Positions 1-8,293 of a stretch of DNA of 64,000 nucleotides are shown here, piece after piece. The stretch is from UBA1801 sp035353395 (GTDB lineage Bacteria; Acidobacteriota; Holophagae; Holophagales; Holophagaceae). A model generated the notes under the pieces. The model was given only the letters and a program-made list of their open reading frames with translations, was not told the DNA's origin and did not search any database. How positions within the stretch are numbered: position 1 is the stretch's first letter; each line of letters opens with the position of its first letter. Position numbers and translations under genes: made by a program. The stretch spans positions 33,925 through 97,924 of the forward strand of contig DAOPZL010000004.1 in the NCBI GenBank assembly GCA_035353395.1. The letters run 5' to 3'.

Positions 1-1
1 C

Positions 2-115
2 CCCTGCTACCCCATCTTCAGCAGCTTCGACGAGCAGACGAGGGGATGCCTGATCGCCGACGCCATCGCCATCCTCGGGTCCCTGAACATCATCGCCGGG
101 GAACTCGACCGCTGA
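2..115 (+). CDS. nuoD: NADH-quinone oxidoreductase subunit D, C-terminal fragment
   Basis: Only the last 37 codons are in the window; the gene begins upstream. The tail ends in ADAIAILGSLNIIAGELDR, which matches the conserved end of the 49 kDa NuoD subunit (VADxIAILGSxDxVxGExDR). NuoD lines the quinone site in the peripheral arm of complex I. The identification rests on this short tail plus the nuoE and nuoF genes that follow, so it is good but not certain. A 115-base spacer separates it from the CDGSH gene. Confidence 0.75.
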   Translation, partial: PCYPIFSSFDEQTRGCLIADAIAILGSLNIIAGELDR

Positions 116-230
116 TCTCCCCTCCGGCCGGAAGTCCCGGAAGGAAAGGCGGCAACAGCGAACCGGATCCGGCATCCAAGGGATCGATCCGCCATTCGTG
201 ACTCCGCTCTTCCCCCTACAGGAGACTTCC

Positions 231-470
231 ATGAGCGACCCCAAGATTGCCGACACGAAACCCGCCGTCCTGGAACTGGAGCCCGGGACCTACTACTGGT
301 GCGCCTGCGGACGCTCGGCCAAGCAGCCCTTCTGCGACGGCTCGCACAAGGGCACCGACTTCGTGCCCCTGAAGTTCGAGGTGGCCGCCGCCGGCAAGCA
401 GGCCCTGTGCCTCTGCAAGCATTCCGGGAAGAAGCCGTTCTGCGACGGTTCCCACACGAAGCTGAAGTAG
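231..470 (+). CDS. Tandem CDGSH iron-sulfur protein
   Basis: A 79-residue soluble protein with two CDGSH motifs, each of the form C-x-C-x(8)-CDGSH: CACGRSAKQPFCDGSH near residues 24-39 and CLCKHSGKKPFCDGSH near 60-75. Each motif (3 Cys, 1 His) is expected to bind a redox-active [2Fe-2S] cluster, as in mitoNEET and the two-motif MiNT/CISD3 type. The ATG at 231 is chosen because AGGAG lies 6 bases upstream. The gene sits between nuoD and nuoE, so a role in electron transfer or cluster supply to complex I is a reasonable inference, but no function is shown by the sequence. Confidence 0.9.
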   Translation: MSDPKIADTKPAVLELEPGTYYWCACGRSAKQPFCDGSHKGTDFVPLKFEVAAAGKQALCLCKHSGKKPFCDGSHTKLK

Positions 471-524
471 GGCTTCCGGACCCGGGAGAGGGAGGACCTG
501 GCCGACGGGCGCCGCGAACCGTTA

Positions 525-530
525 TAGACT
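525..530 (+). promoter_or_regulatory. Possible -10 element (TAGACT) before nuoE
   Basis: TAGACT lies 20 bases upstream of the ATG at 551. No convincing -35 is visible. Similar TAGACT, TATACT or TAGAAT hexamers occur upstream of several other starts in the window, which is the main reason to list it. Confidence 0.3.
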
Positions 531-550
531 GGACGGGCAGCGAGCGCGCC

Positions 551-946
551 ATGAACCNNNNNNNNNNNNNNNNNNNNNNNNNNNNNNNNNNNNNNNNNNN
601 NNNNNNNNNNNNNNNNNNNNNNNNNNNNNNNNNNNNNNNNNNNNNNNNNNNNNNNNNGCCCGTGGGCAAGTACCACATCCAGGTGTGCACGAACCTGAGC
701 TGCGCGCTGAACGGAGCGGCCCGCATCCTGGAGAAGGTCGCGGAAAAGACGGGCGTCCAGCCCGGGGAAGGCCCCAGCGAGGACGGCCTGTGGAGCGTGG
801 AGGAGGTCGAGTGCCTCGCCTCCTGCGGCAGCGGTCCCTGCCTCCAGGTGAACCACGACGTCTACGACGAGTACGTGGACGAGGCCAGGCTGGAATCGAT
901 CCTCGAAGCCTGCCGGCGCGGCGACTACCGGCCCTGGGGAGCGTGA
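551..946 (+). CDS. nuoE: NADH-quinone oxidoreductase subunit E, interrupted by scaffold gap
   Basis: The readable part after the gap (from 659) encodes 95 residues of a 24 kDa complex I subunit. The four [2Fe-2S] ligands are present as CTNLSC (C-x4-C) and CLASC (C-x3-C) followed by GPC. NuoE transfers electrons next to the FMN subunit NuoF, whose gene follows one base after the stop codon. The usual N-terminal helical half (roughly 60 or more residues) is missing and must lie in the gap, which is therefore probably longer than 100 bases. The ATG at 551 is in frame only if the gap really is 100 bases, so the start is uncertain. Identity is secure from the cluster motif and position. Confidence 0.85.
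   Translation: MNXXXXXXXXXXXXXXXXXXXXXXXXXXXXXXXXXXPVGKYHIQVCTNLSCALNGAARILEKVAEKTGVQPGEGPSEDGLWSVEEVECLASCGSGPCLQVNHDVYDEYVDEARLESILEACRRGDYRPWGA
558..657. other. Assembly gap (100 N) in nuoE
   Basis: Exactly 100 N. The flanks share no overlapping sequence, and the N-terminal half of NuoE is missing, so this gap hides real sequence. Its true length is unknown and probably above 100 bases. Confidence 0.95.
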
Positions 947-947
947 G

Positions 948-2297
948 ATGCGCGCGAGATCCGACCTCCAGAGCTACACCTTCGACGGCTTCGGCACGGA
1001 GCGCTTCCCCAACCTCCTCCTGAGGGGCGCCGGCGATCCAGGCAACTGGACGCGGCGCGCCTACGAGGAGAAGCACGAGGGCTACCAGGCCCTCCGGAAG
1101 GCCCTGCGGATGGAACCCGCCGCCGTCACCGGCGAGATGAAGGCCTCGGAGCTCCGGGGGCGGGGGGGCGCGGGCTTCCTGACGGGCCTCAAGTGGTCCT
1201 TCATGCCCAAGGACACGGAGCAGAAGACGCACGTCCGCCACCTCGTCTGCAACGGCGACGAGGGTGAGCCCGGCACGTTCAAGGACCGCGCCATCCTCGA
1301 ATACAACCCCCACCAGCTCGTCGAGGGAATGATCATCGCCGGATGGGCCATGCAGTGCAGGATGGGCTTCGTCTATCTCCGGGGCGAGTTCCTCTGGCTC
1401 AAGGAGAAGCTGGAGGCGGCACTCCAGGAGGCCCGGGAGGCCGGCTATCTGGGGAAGGACATCCTGGGCACGGGCTGGGACTACGACATCCTCGTCTACC
1501 GAGGCGCCGGAGCCTACATCTGCGGCGAAGAAACCGCCCTCCTGAACTCCCTGGAAGGGCGGCGCGGCGAGCCCCGCTCCAAGCCGCCGTTCCCCGCCCA
1601 GGCCGGGGCGTTCGGACGGCCGACCACGGTGAACAACGTGGAGACCCTCGCGACGGTCCCCGCCATCCTCCGCATGGGCGGAGCGGAATACGCGAAGATC
1701 GGCGCGCCGGGCAACACGGGCACCCGGCTCTTCGGCGTCTCGGGCCAGGTCAAGCGGCCCGGGCTCTACGAGCTGCCCCTGGGGACGCCGCTGGACTTCC
1801 TGGTCAACGACCTGGCGGGCGGATCCAGCACGGGGCGGCCGATCAAGGCGGTGATCCCCGGGGGAGCCAGCGCCCCCATGCTCGACGCCAAGGACTTCGA
1901 CTGTCCCCTGGATTTCGACACCCTCAAGGCCCGGGGCTCCATGGCCGGTTCCGGCGGCGTGATCGTCATGGACGAGGACGTGTGCATCGTGAAGGCCGTC
2001 CTCCGCCTCGCGCGGTTCTTCGCCCACGAGAGCTGCGGCCAGTGCACCCCCTGCCGGGAGGGCTGCCACTGGATGATGCAGATCCTGCAGCGGATCGAGG
2101 ACGGCCAGGGCCGCCCGGAGGACCTGGACCTCCTGGCCTCCCTCCCCCCCCGCATCAGCTTGCGGACGCTGTGCGCCCTGGGCGACGCCGCCTGCGGCCC
2201 GGTGGATTCGGCCCTGCGCAAGTTCCGCCACGAGTTCGAACACCACATCGCGCACAAGACCTGCTACGCCGGGGGACCGCGCCCCGCGAACCGCTAG
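948..2297 (+). CDS. nuoF: NADH-quinone oxidoreductase subunit F
   Basis: This 449-residue protein is the NADH- and FMN-binding subunit of complex I, full length for the family. RGRGGAGF (residues 70-77) and CNGDEGEPGTFKDR (101-114) form the nucleotide and FMN site. YRGAGAYICGEETAL (184-198) is the second conserved block. The N3 [4Fe-4S] cluster ligands are C363, C366, C369 (SCGQCTPCREG) and C409 (TLCALGDA). The ATG at 948 starts one base after the nuoE stop, so the two are co-translated. The cluster ends here: the next gene is not nuoG, so the remaining nuo genes must lie elsewhere or upstream. Confidence 0.97.
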   Translation: MRARSDLQSYTFDGFGTERFPNLLLRGAGDPGNWTRRAYEEKHEGYQALRKALRMEPAAVTGEMKASELRGRGGAGFLTGLKWSFMPKDTEQKTHVRHLVCNGDEGEPGTFKDRAILEYNPHQLVEGMIIAGWAMQCRMGFVYLRGEFLWLKEKLEAALQEAREAGYLGKDILGTGWDYDILVYRGAGAYICGEETALLNSLEGRRGEPRSKPPFPAQAGAFGRPTTVNNVETLATVPAILRMGGAEYAKIGAPGNTGTRLFGVSGQVKRPGLYELPLGTPLDFLVNDLAGGSSTGRPIKAVIPGGASAPMLDAKDFDCPLDFDTLKARGSMAGSGGVIVMDEDVCIVKAVLRLARFFAHESCGQCTPCREGCHWMMQILQRIEDGQGRPEDLDLLASLPPRISLRTLCALGDAACGPVDSALRKFRHEFEHHIAHKTCYAGGPRPANR

Positions 2298-2301
2298 CGC
2301 C

Positions 2302-3189
2302 GTGGCGGCGGACGCCCTGGGGGTCGTCCTCGCCCTCGCCTCCGCCGCGGCCTGGTCCTGCTTCGACGCGGTGCGCAAGGCCCTGTCGCGGGACGTACCG
2401 CCTGCCATCCTGGGGGTCTGGCTGTCGCTCGCGCAGGTGCCGCCGCTGATGATCTGGGCCGGCACCCGGGATCCCATGCGCCTGCCCCTGGCGAGCCTCG
2501 CGCCCATGCTGGGCTCCGCCGCGCTGACCCTCGCCGGCCTGCTCTGGTTCCTGATGGCCCTGCGGCGCTCGCCGATCAGCCTCACCATCCCCCTGCTGAG
2601 CTTCACGCCGGTGATGGCGATGCTCCTGGCCTGGGCCTTCCGGCACCAGACGCCGACCTGGCACCAGGGAGCGGGCGCCCTGCTGGTGGTGGCCGGAGCC
2701 CTGGCGATGGGCCTGAAGTCCTCCCGGTGGCCCGGCCTCCGCGCCTTCGCCGGGGAGCCCGGCGTCCGCTGCATGCTGGGGACGGCCCTGGCCTGGGCCC
2801 TGTCGGCGGTCTTCAACCAGGCCGCCCTGGCGCGCGGCGCGAACTCCTGGTACGCGGCCTTCCTGAGCCTCGCCGTGGGCCTGATGATGGCCGCGGCACT
2901 CCTGGCGCTCCGCCGGGGAGCCGACCTGGTCCGTTCCCTCAAGGTGCTCGCCGGCCTTCCGAAACTGGCCCTTCCCGCCGCGGTCCTCGGCGGCCTGGCC
3001 CTGGCCTTCGAGCTGGAGGCCCTGCGGGCGGCGCCCATCGGCCTCGTCGAGGTGGTCAAGCGCGGACTGGGGATGAGCGGCGCCATCCTGCTTGGCCGGA
3101 TCTTCTTCCGCGAACCCGTCGGCCTTCCCAAGCTCCTCGCGGCCGCCGTCATGACCGGCGGCGTCGCCCTGGTCGTGCTGGGGTTCTAG
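2302..3189 (+). CDS. EamA/DMT-family membrane transporter
   Basis: A 295-residue very hydrophobic protein with about ten predicted membrane segments arranged as two EamA halves, typical of drug/metabolite exporters. The substrate cannot be told from sequence. It starts with GTG four bases after nuoF and may be transcribed with it, although nothing links it functionally to complex I. The C-terminal half ends in the usual pattern of an Ala/Gly/Val-rich last helix. It faces the convergent Roadblock gene with one base between the stop codons. Confidence 0.8.
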   Translation: MAADALGVVLALASAAAWSCFDAVRKALSRDVPPAILGVWLSLAQVPPLMIWAGTRDPMRLPLASLAPMLGSAALTLAGLLWFLMALRRSPISLTIPLLSFTPVMAMLLAWAFRHQTPTWHQGAGALLVVAGALAMGLKSSRWPGLRAFAGEPGVRCMLGTALAWALSAVFNQAALARGANSWYAAFLSLAVGLMMAAALLALRRGADLVRSLKVLAGLPKLALPAAVLGGLALAFELEALRAAPIGLVEVVKRGLGMSGAILLGRIFFREPVGLPKLLAAAVMTGGVALVVLGF

Positions 3190-3190
3190 C

Positions 3191-3550
3191 CTAGAGCTCC
3201 TTGTTCAGCTCGGCGATGGCCCGGCCCATCTCGAAGCGGGCGCGGCCCAGGATGCCGTCGCGGTACATCACGAGCACGAGGCTGCACTGTTCCTCGGCGC
3301 CCATCATGAGGATCCAGTGCTGGTTCGTGCAGAAGGCCACCTGCTCCACCACGCCCTTGTCGAAGTCCTCCACCGACTGCTGGAGGTGCCGGTTCACCAC
3401 GTTGCGGTAGGCGCCCAGCAGCTGCAGCGCGTCGTTGGGGACCTCGATCGTGCGCGAGCAGATGGGATCCCCGTCCTTGTCGTTGAAGGTGGCCGCGATG
3501 GACTCGGGCACCCTCTCAATCAACCTGTCCAGTATCTCCTGGAATGGCAT
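3191..3550 (-). CDS. Roadblock/LC7-like small protein
   Basis: A 119-residue protein with the alternating helix/strand pattern and hydrophobic spacing of Roadblock/LC7 (MglB-like) domains, small proteins that regulate Ras-like GTPases or form scaffolds. Assignment is by overall pattern (SIAATFNDKDGDPICSRTIEV, then WILMMGAEEQ and LVLVMYRDG strands), not by a diagnostic motif. The ATG at 3550 follows GGAGA. It is the last gene of the minus-strand run after queA. No MglA-type GTPase gene is in the window, so its partner is unknown. Confidence 0.55.
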   Translation of the reverse strand: MPFQEILDRLIERVPESIAATFNDKDGDPICSRTIEVPNDALQLLGAYRNVVNRHLQQSVEDFDKGVVEQVAFCTNQHWILMMGAEEQCSLVLVMYRDGILGRARFEMGRAIAELNKEL

Positions 3551-3576
3551 GGGATCTCTCCGGGTGGTGGGTGCCC

Positions 3577-4686
3577 CTATGATACGCGGGAAGCGCCGGG
3601 AACCGAATGTTCTGATCGGCCTCTCGCGTGGAGGATGAGCATGGCGTCCCCGTAGGAGAAGAACCGGTAGCGCTCCCGCACGGCCTCCGCGTAGGCCTCC
3701 TTCGCGAAGTCCAGGCCCAGCAGGGTGGAGACGAGCACGAACAGCGTGCTCTCGGGCAGGTGGAAATTGGTCAGCAGGAGGTCCGCGGTCCGGAGCCGGT
3801 AGCCGGGACGGATGAAGAGCCTCGTGGAGCCGGAGCGGCGGAGGGTTTCGCCGTTCCAGGCCGCCTCCAGGGTCCGCAGGCTCGTGGTGCCGACGCACAG
3901 GAGGGGGCGGGCGCGGTCCCGGAGCACCGGTTCGAGGCACGCAGCCGTCTCCTCCGGGATCTCGTAGCGTTCCTCGTGCATCACGTGGCCGTCCAGGTGT
4001 TCCGCCGTCATGGGGCGGAAGGTCCCCAGGCCCACGTGGAGGCGGACGGGCTTCCAGAGGCATCCGCGCTCCTCCAGGTCCCCGATGAGTTCCCGCGTGA
4101 AGTGCAGGCCCGCCGTCGGCGCGGCCACGGCCTCGCCCGCCTCCGCCCTGAAGACGGTCTGGTAGCGCTCCTCGTCGTCCTCCTCCGCCGGATGGGCGAT
4201 GTAGGGAGGAAGCGGCAGGCGCCCGATGCGGTCCACGGCATCCCAGTCCAGGGGATGTCCTTCCCGCAGGACCCGCACCTTGCGCAGGCCTTCCTCCAGG
4301 GTCTCCTCGACCTGCAGCCGCGCCACCTCCAGGCCGTTCGAGGGATCGATCACCGCTGCGGCCCTGCCCGCCCTGAGCCTGGAGCCGGGCCGCACCATGG
4401 CCTCGAAGGCCCCGTCGGGGAAGGCGCGCAGCAGGAGGGCCTCGCCGAGCCCCCCGCCCGCGCGCCGGAGCATCAGCCTCGCGTGCCGGACCTTCACGTC
4501 GTTGGGAACGCAGAGGGTCGCGGCGGGAATCAGGCCCGGGAGGTCGAGGATGGAGGCGTGCCTCAAGGTGCGGTCCACCGGATCCGCCACGAGCAGCCGG
4601 GCGGCATCCCGGCGCGGGGCCGGATGCTGGGCGATCAGCTCCTCGGGCAGATCGAAGTGGAAATCAGTGCGTTTTTCGGAACTCAC
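3577..4686 (-). CDS. queA: S-adenosylmethionine:tRNA ribosyltransferase-isomerase
   Basis: This 369-residue enzyme transfers and isomerises the ribosyl group of SAM onto 7-aminomethyl-7-deazaguanine in tRNA to give epoxyqueuosine, the penultimate step of queuosine synthesis. Family signatures include DFHFDLPEELIAQHPAPRRD at the N-terminus, HVGLGTFRPM, TADLLLTNFHLPESTL and the ending RFFSYGDAMLI. It starts with GTG preceded by GGAGG seven bases upstream. It lies 16 bases downstream of the helical-repeat gene, probably in the same transcript. Length is normal for the family. Confidence 0.96.
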   Translation of the reverse strand: MSSEKRTDFHFDLPEELIAQHPAPRRDAARLLVADPVDRTLRHASILDLPGLIPAATLCVPNDVKVRHARLMLRRAGGGLGEALLLRAFPDGAFEAMVRPGSRLRAGRAAAVIDPSNGLEVARLQVEETLEEGLRKVRVLREGHPLDWDAVDRIGRLPLPPYIAHPAEEDDEERYQTVFRAEAGEAVAAPTAGLHFTRELIGDLEERGCLWKPVRLHVGLGTFRPMTAEHLDGHVMHEERYEIPEETAACLEPVLRDRARPLLCVGTTSLRTLEAAWNGETLRRSGSTRLFIRPGYRLRTADLLLTNFHLPESTLFVLVSTLLGLDFAKEAYAEAVRERYRFFSYGDAMLILHARGRSEHSVPGASRVS

Positions 4687-4702
4687 CCGTTTTCCTCCGG
4701 CA

Positions 4703-6481
4703 TCAAGGAGAGACGTGCCTGAGCGTGGCGGGCAGATGGGGGCTGCGCAGGAGCTGCTGCTGCTCCGTCTCCGACAGGAGTCCCCAGATGCGGATGGAGG
4801 ACTCCCGGGGCGTCTTGGGGTTGAGCAGCAGCTCCGACATGATCGGGGAGTGCGCCATCAGGATGGGATGGGTCGCGATCCTTTCGAGGATCCCGCGGGG
4901 GGTCTGCTTGTTGCGCGCCAGCCTGAGCAGGATGCTGGGGTCGAGCTGGCGGTCGGAAACCAGGAGGTGCAGCGTCTCCTCGTCCCTCAGCACCTCCTGG
5001 GGCAGGTAGCGGATCAGCTCGCCCCCGCTGGAGCGCAGGGCAACGATCCGCTGCTGGACGTCCATGGACAGGTAGTGGGCGCGGAGGGCCTCCAGGGCCT
5101 GCTGCTTCATCTCCAGGTGGGGGATCCGGGGATCCCGCAGCACATCCAGGAGGGCCCGGGGATTCACGACCCCGGGAATCAGGCGCATGGCGGTGGGCTT
5201 GGTGAGGTGCACGTTGTGCAGCAGCGCCTCCTTGACCGCCGGGTTCTCGCGCCAGGCGTGGTGCGCGGCCAGCCTCTCCGCCCGCGCCTGGTCCAGGGCG
5301 GGGATGACGGACATCAGCTCCTGGGGCGTGAGGCCCGGGTTCTCGAGGACCACCTCGAACACCTTGGGATCGGGATCCCGCAGGGCGGCGATGAGCTGGT
5401 CGGGCTGCGTGGACTGGTTGGCCAGGAAGACCCGCTCTTCCAGGGACGCCCACCGCCCCTCCGCCGGATGGGACGGCAGTCCGCTGGTCTGGGCGGCGCG
5501 CTTGCGCGCGAGCCGGTCGTAGAAGATCTTCACCACCCGGAGCATGTTGGGGGCGTGCTTCTTGGCCCAGAGCGTGACGTACTGGTATTCCGCCTCGTCG
5601 AGCTGGGCGAAGAGGCAGGCCACCTGGCGGACGCCCCCTCGGCCCCTGGCGCCGCGCTCGAGGATCCGCAGCAGGTCCCGGCTCACGCGGAGCTTGCGGG
5701 CGAGCACCGGGGGGACCCTGGGGGCCTCGCAGAAGGCATCCCGGATCGCATCCCGGAAATACCAGCGGGCCTCGGCGTAGACGTCCTCGAAGAGGTCGGG
5801 GAGCTCGCACTGCCGGAGCACCGAGCACAGCATGTCCTCCGAGACCATCGGGTTGTGGAGCGCCGCCTGCCGGATCTCGGGCTCGGGCACCTGGAGGAAT
5901 CCCTGCAGCTCCTCCATGCCGTGGGTGCTCCCCGCCCGGGCGACCAGCTCCGCCAGGGAGAGCTGGATGCGGGAAGGCTCGGCCTTGGGCGGGCGCGTGA
6001 GCTCCTCCCAGTCCTCGGGCTCCCCCGCGATGGCCGGCATCTCCTGGGTCGTCCCGGAGGGGTTGACCTGCCGCGCCAGCTGCTTGAGCTGGTGCTTGAC
6101 GATGGGCTTGAGGACCGGCGGAAGCTGCTGGTAGACGGCCTTGACCATCTCCGCGCGCTCTTCCTTCTCCGAGGCCGGCGCCCGGTCCATGCCGTACATG
6201 AGATCGAAGAGCGAGACCGCCATCTCCAGGTCCCGGCGGATCGGCTCCGGGGTGCACTCGTTCTCCGCGAGGGCCTGGAGGATCGGCCCGTGCACGAGCC
6301 AGTGCGGCGTGCGGGCGATGAGCGTGAGGAGCCGCTGGCAGCCCAGGGAGCGGGCCATGCCCTCGATGAGGGAGAGCTGCCCCTCCGTGGGGATCTGGGG
6401 ACGGATCAGGGCCAGGTTGCGGAAATGGTTCCGCTCCTGATCGCTCAGCTCAGCCAGGAAGGGGAGATCCAGCTCGACCAT
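4703..6481 (-). CDS. Large alpha-helical repeat protein (HEAT/LRV-like), function unknown
   Basis: A 592-residue soluble protein made almost wholly of amphipathic helices in pairs of about 25-35 residues, with recurring phrases such as ALHNPMVSEDML, LLHNVHLTKPTAMRL and ILERIATHPILMAHSPIM. Many units contain a N/H-P turn followed by a threonine or serine, the look of leucine-rich-variant or HEAT-type solenoids. No catalytic motif, signal peptide or membrane segment is visible. The start ATG follows GGGGAAG. It sits 9 bases after the HisA-like gene and 16 before queA. I do not recognise a named family; a protein-binding scaffold is the likeliest role. Confidence 0.75.
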   Translation of the reverse strand: MVELDLPFLAELSDQERNHFRNLALIRPQIPTEGQLSLIEGMARSLGCQRLLTLIARTPHWLVHGPILQALAENECTPEPIRRDLEMAVSLFDLMYGMDRAPASEKEERAEMVKAVYQQLPPVLKPIVKHQLKQLARQVNPSGTTQEMPAIAGEPEDWEELTRPPKAEPSRIQLSLAELVARAGSTHGMEELQGFLQVPEPEIRQAALHNPMVSEDMLCSVLRQCELPDLFEDVYAEARWYFRDAIRDAFCEAPRVPPVLARKLRVSRDLLRILERGARGRGGVRQVACLFAQLDEAEYQYVTLWAKKHAPNMLRVVKIFYDRLARKRAAQTSGLPSHPAEGRWASLEERVFLANQSTQPDQLIAALRDPDPKVFEVVLENPGLTPQELMSVIPALDQARAERLAAHHAWRENPAVKEALLHNVHLTKPTAMRLIPGVVNPRALLDVLRDPRIPHLEMKQQALEALRAHYLSMDVQQRIVALRSSGGELIRYLPQEVLRDEETLHLLVSDRQLDPSILLRLARNKQTPRGILERIATHPILMAHSPIMSELLLNPKTPRESSIRIWGLLSETEQQQLLRSPHLPATLRHVSP

Positions 6482-6490
6482 GCGCTTCCC

Positions 6491-7207
6491 CTAGACGCAA
6501 GGGCTGGTCGGCAGCGCGATCGTCTTCGGGGAATCGAGCAGGTAGGTGACATCGACGAGGACGCCCTGGAGGCCGCGGATCTCGTCCGCCTCGGTCAGGT
6601 GAGCCTGGGAACGGATGTCCCCCCCCATGAACACGGGAATGCGGGCCCTCTCGCAGATGTTCCTGGCGGTCTGGAAGTCCGGATCGGCTTCCCGCGCCGT
6701 CGGAATGTCCGCGAAGAGCAGCCGCCTGAAGCCGCGCTCCCGGATGGTCTCGGCCATCGTCGTGGCCAGGACGCCGCGCGGCTCTCGCCGCCCGTTGATG
6801 TGGACCTCGCCGGCCCGCGCGTCGACCGAGGCCATCAGGTGGTCCTGGAATCTCGCCAGCATCTGGTCCACGACGACGGGATAGCGGTGCAGCGCCGTGC
6901 CCACCAGCAGCCACGTGGCTCCCTGGTTCAGGTAGTACTGCGCGTGATCGGAGCTGCAGATGCCTCCGCCGACCTGGATGCAGGCCTTGGCCGCCGACTG
7001 GTGGATCCGCCGCATCAGGCCGCCGATCAGCTCCCGGTTGCTCCCCGAGCCGCGGGCCGCATCCACATCCACCAGGGCGAACCGGCAACACCCCTCCTTG
7101 AGCAGGTCCTCGATCACCTCGACGGGCTTCCGCCCCGTCGAGGGCCCGTTCTCGAGAGCCGGCACGACGTGGCCGTTCTGGATGTTGAGGGTGGGGAGAA
7201 CCTTCAA
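6491..7207 (-). CDS. HisA/HisF-fold protein with altered active site
   Basis: A 238-residue (beta/alpha)8 protein of the HisA family. The first phosphate-binding loop IQVGGGI (residues 78-83) and the following GATWLLVGTAL are conserved, as is D129 in ASVDARAGEV. The catalytic N-terminal aspartate of HisA (AIDL) is replaced by N8 in PTLNIQNGH. The TDIxRDG block on the second half reads ADIPTARE. True ProFAR isomerase activity is therefore doubtful. No other his gene is nearby. The TTG at 7207 is chosen because GGGAAAGG lies seven bases upstream; a second TTG at 7228 is possible. Confidence 0.8.
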   Translation of the reverse strand: MKVLPTLNIQNGHVVPALENGPSTGRKPVEVIEDLLKEGCCRFALVDVDAARGSGSNRELIGGLMRRIHQSAAKACIQVGGGICSSDHAQYYLNQGATWLLVGTALHRYPVVVDQMLARFQDHLMASVDARAGEVHINGRREPRGVLATTMAETIRERGFRRLLFADIPTAREADPDFQTARNICERARIPVFMGGDIRSQAHLTEADEIRGLQGVLVDVTYLLDSPKTIALPTSPCV

Positions 7208-7321
7208 TGGGTGGCCTTTCCCGGGCAATGCAACCCACGCGATGTTATCCCAGACGGTGGCCGGAAGGAAGGACCGATGCCCCGGCCGGGCCTGCGGAAC
7301 CGGTCGTGCCGCGGACGCGGC

Positions 7322-8293
7322 TCACTTCCAGCGGCGCTTCTTGTGCCGCCAGTTCTTGGGCTGGGGCATCTGCGGGGGGATCTGGCTCTCGAAGGGCGAG
7401 GGGGCCACGGGGTCCGCCGCGCCTTCCGGCTCCTCCTCCAGGTTGCCGACGCCTTCCTCGATCTGCTGCTGGACCACCTGGGCCGTCCGGTGCATGAGGG
7501 CCGCCAGGCAGAGGCTGGCCTCGATGCGGGCGTGGGGCAGCGGCCCCAGCTGGATGAACACCGACGGATCGGGCGGGATGCTCCGGGGAATCGCGAGCTC
7601 CGGAAACCTGGCGGCCAGGCTGTCGTAGGCCGACGGGTCCACCCGCTTCCAGGGTTCCGCGTCCTCGCCCTTGCGGGCGAGCATGTCGGTCACGGAGACC
7701 ACCTTGCGGGGACGTCCGCGCTTCCGGGGAGCCGGCTCGACCTTGTCCTCCGGCGAGGCGGCTTCGAGCATGGCCTGGAGCGCATCCAGGATCTCCTCCC
7801 GGGTCTTGCCGCGCAGGTCGAAGAGCAGCCAGGGGTCGCGATCCAGGGCCTCGGCCATGATGTAGCACACGGCCGCGACGTGCTTGCAGGGGTTGGCCCA
7901 GTCGGGACAGTCGCAGTGGGTCTGGAGTTCCTTGGGGACGCGCGGGTAGAGGCTCGCACCCGCCTCCCGGAAGGTCTCGTCCAGGCCCTGGGGCATCTCG
8001 CCCGCGAGCAGGGAGGCCACGAAGCGGCTCTCCTGGGCGATGCGCTCGAGGGCCCGTTCCCACTGGACGGGCGTGAGGGCGGGCAGGCCCAGGGTCACGT
8101 TGTAGGTCTTGCGCCCGTGCACCTTCGCCTGGATCTCGCCGGGCACCACGATGAAGTGGCTGACGGCTCCCTCCTCGGCGTACTTCTTCCCCCGGGGGAG
8201 CCGGTTCTCGTAGTCGTCCCCGAGCTTTTCCAGGCCGCTGATCCACAGGCGTCCCCACCACGTCGTGCCGAAGCGCTCGCTGGACTGGATCAT
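7322..8293 (-). CDS. SWIM zinc-finger protein
   Basis: This 323-residue protein carries a SWIM finger, C-x-C-x(n)-C-x-H, in HCDCPDWANPCKHVAAV around residues 125-140. SWIM domains bind zinc and are found with bacterial SNF2 ATPases, sometimes fused. The N-terminus (TTWWGRLWISGLEKL) matches the usual start of SNF2-linked SWIM proteins. A basic stretch, RKRGRPRKV, near residue 190 resembles an AT-hook and could touch DNA. The C-terminus is basic and proline-rich. Its ATG overlaps the predicted TGA of the SNF2 gene (ATGA), so the two form a translationally coupled pair. Confidence 0.88.
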   Translation of the reverse strand: MIQSSERFGTTWWGRLWISGLEKLGDDYENRLPRGKKYAEEGAVSHFIVVPGEIQAKVHGRKTYNVTLGLPALTPVQWERALERIAQESRFVASLLAGEMPQGLDETFREAGASLYPRVPKELQTHCDCPDWANPCKHVAAVCYIMAEALDRDPWLLFDLRGKTREEILDALQAMLEAASPEDKVEPAPRKRGRPRKVVSVTDMLARKGEDAEPWKRVDPSAYDSLAARFPELAIPRSIPPDPSVFIQLGPLPHARIEASLCLAALMHRTAQVVQQQIEEGVGNLEEEPEGAADPVAPSPFESQIPPQMPQPKNWRHKKRRWK

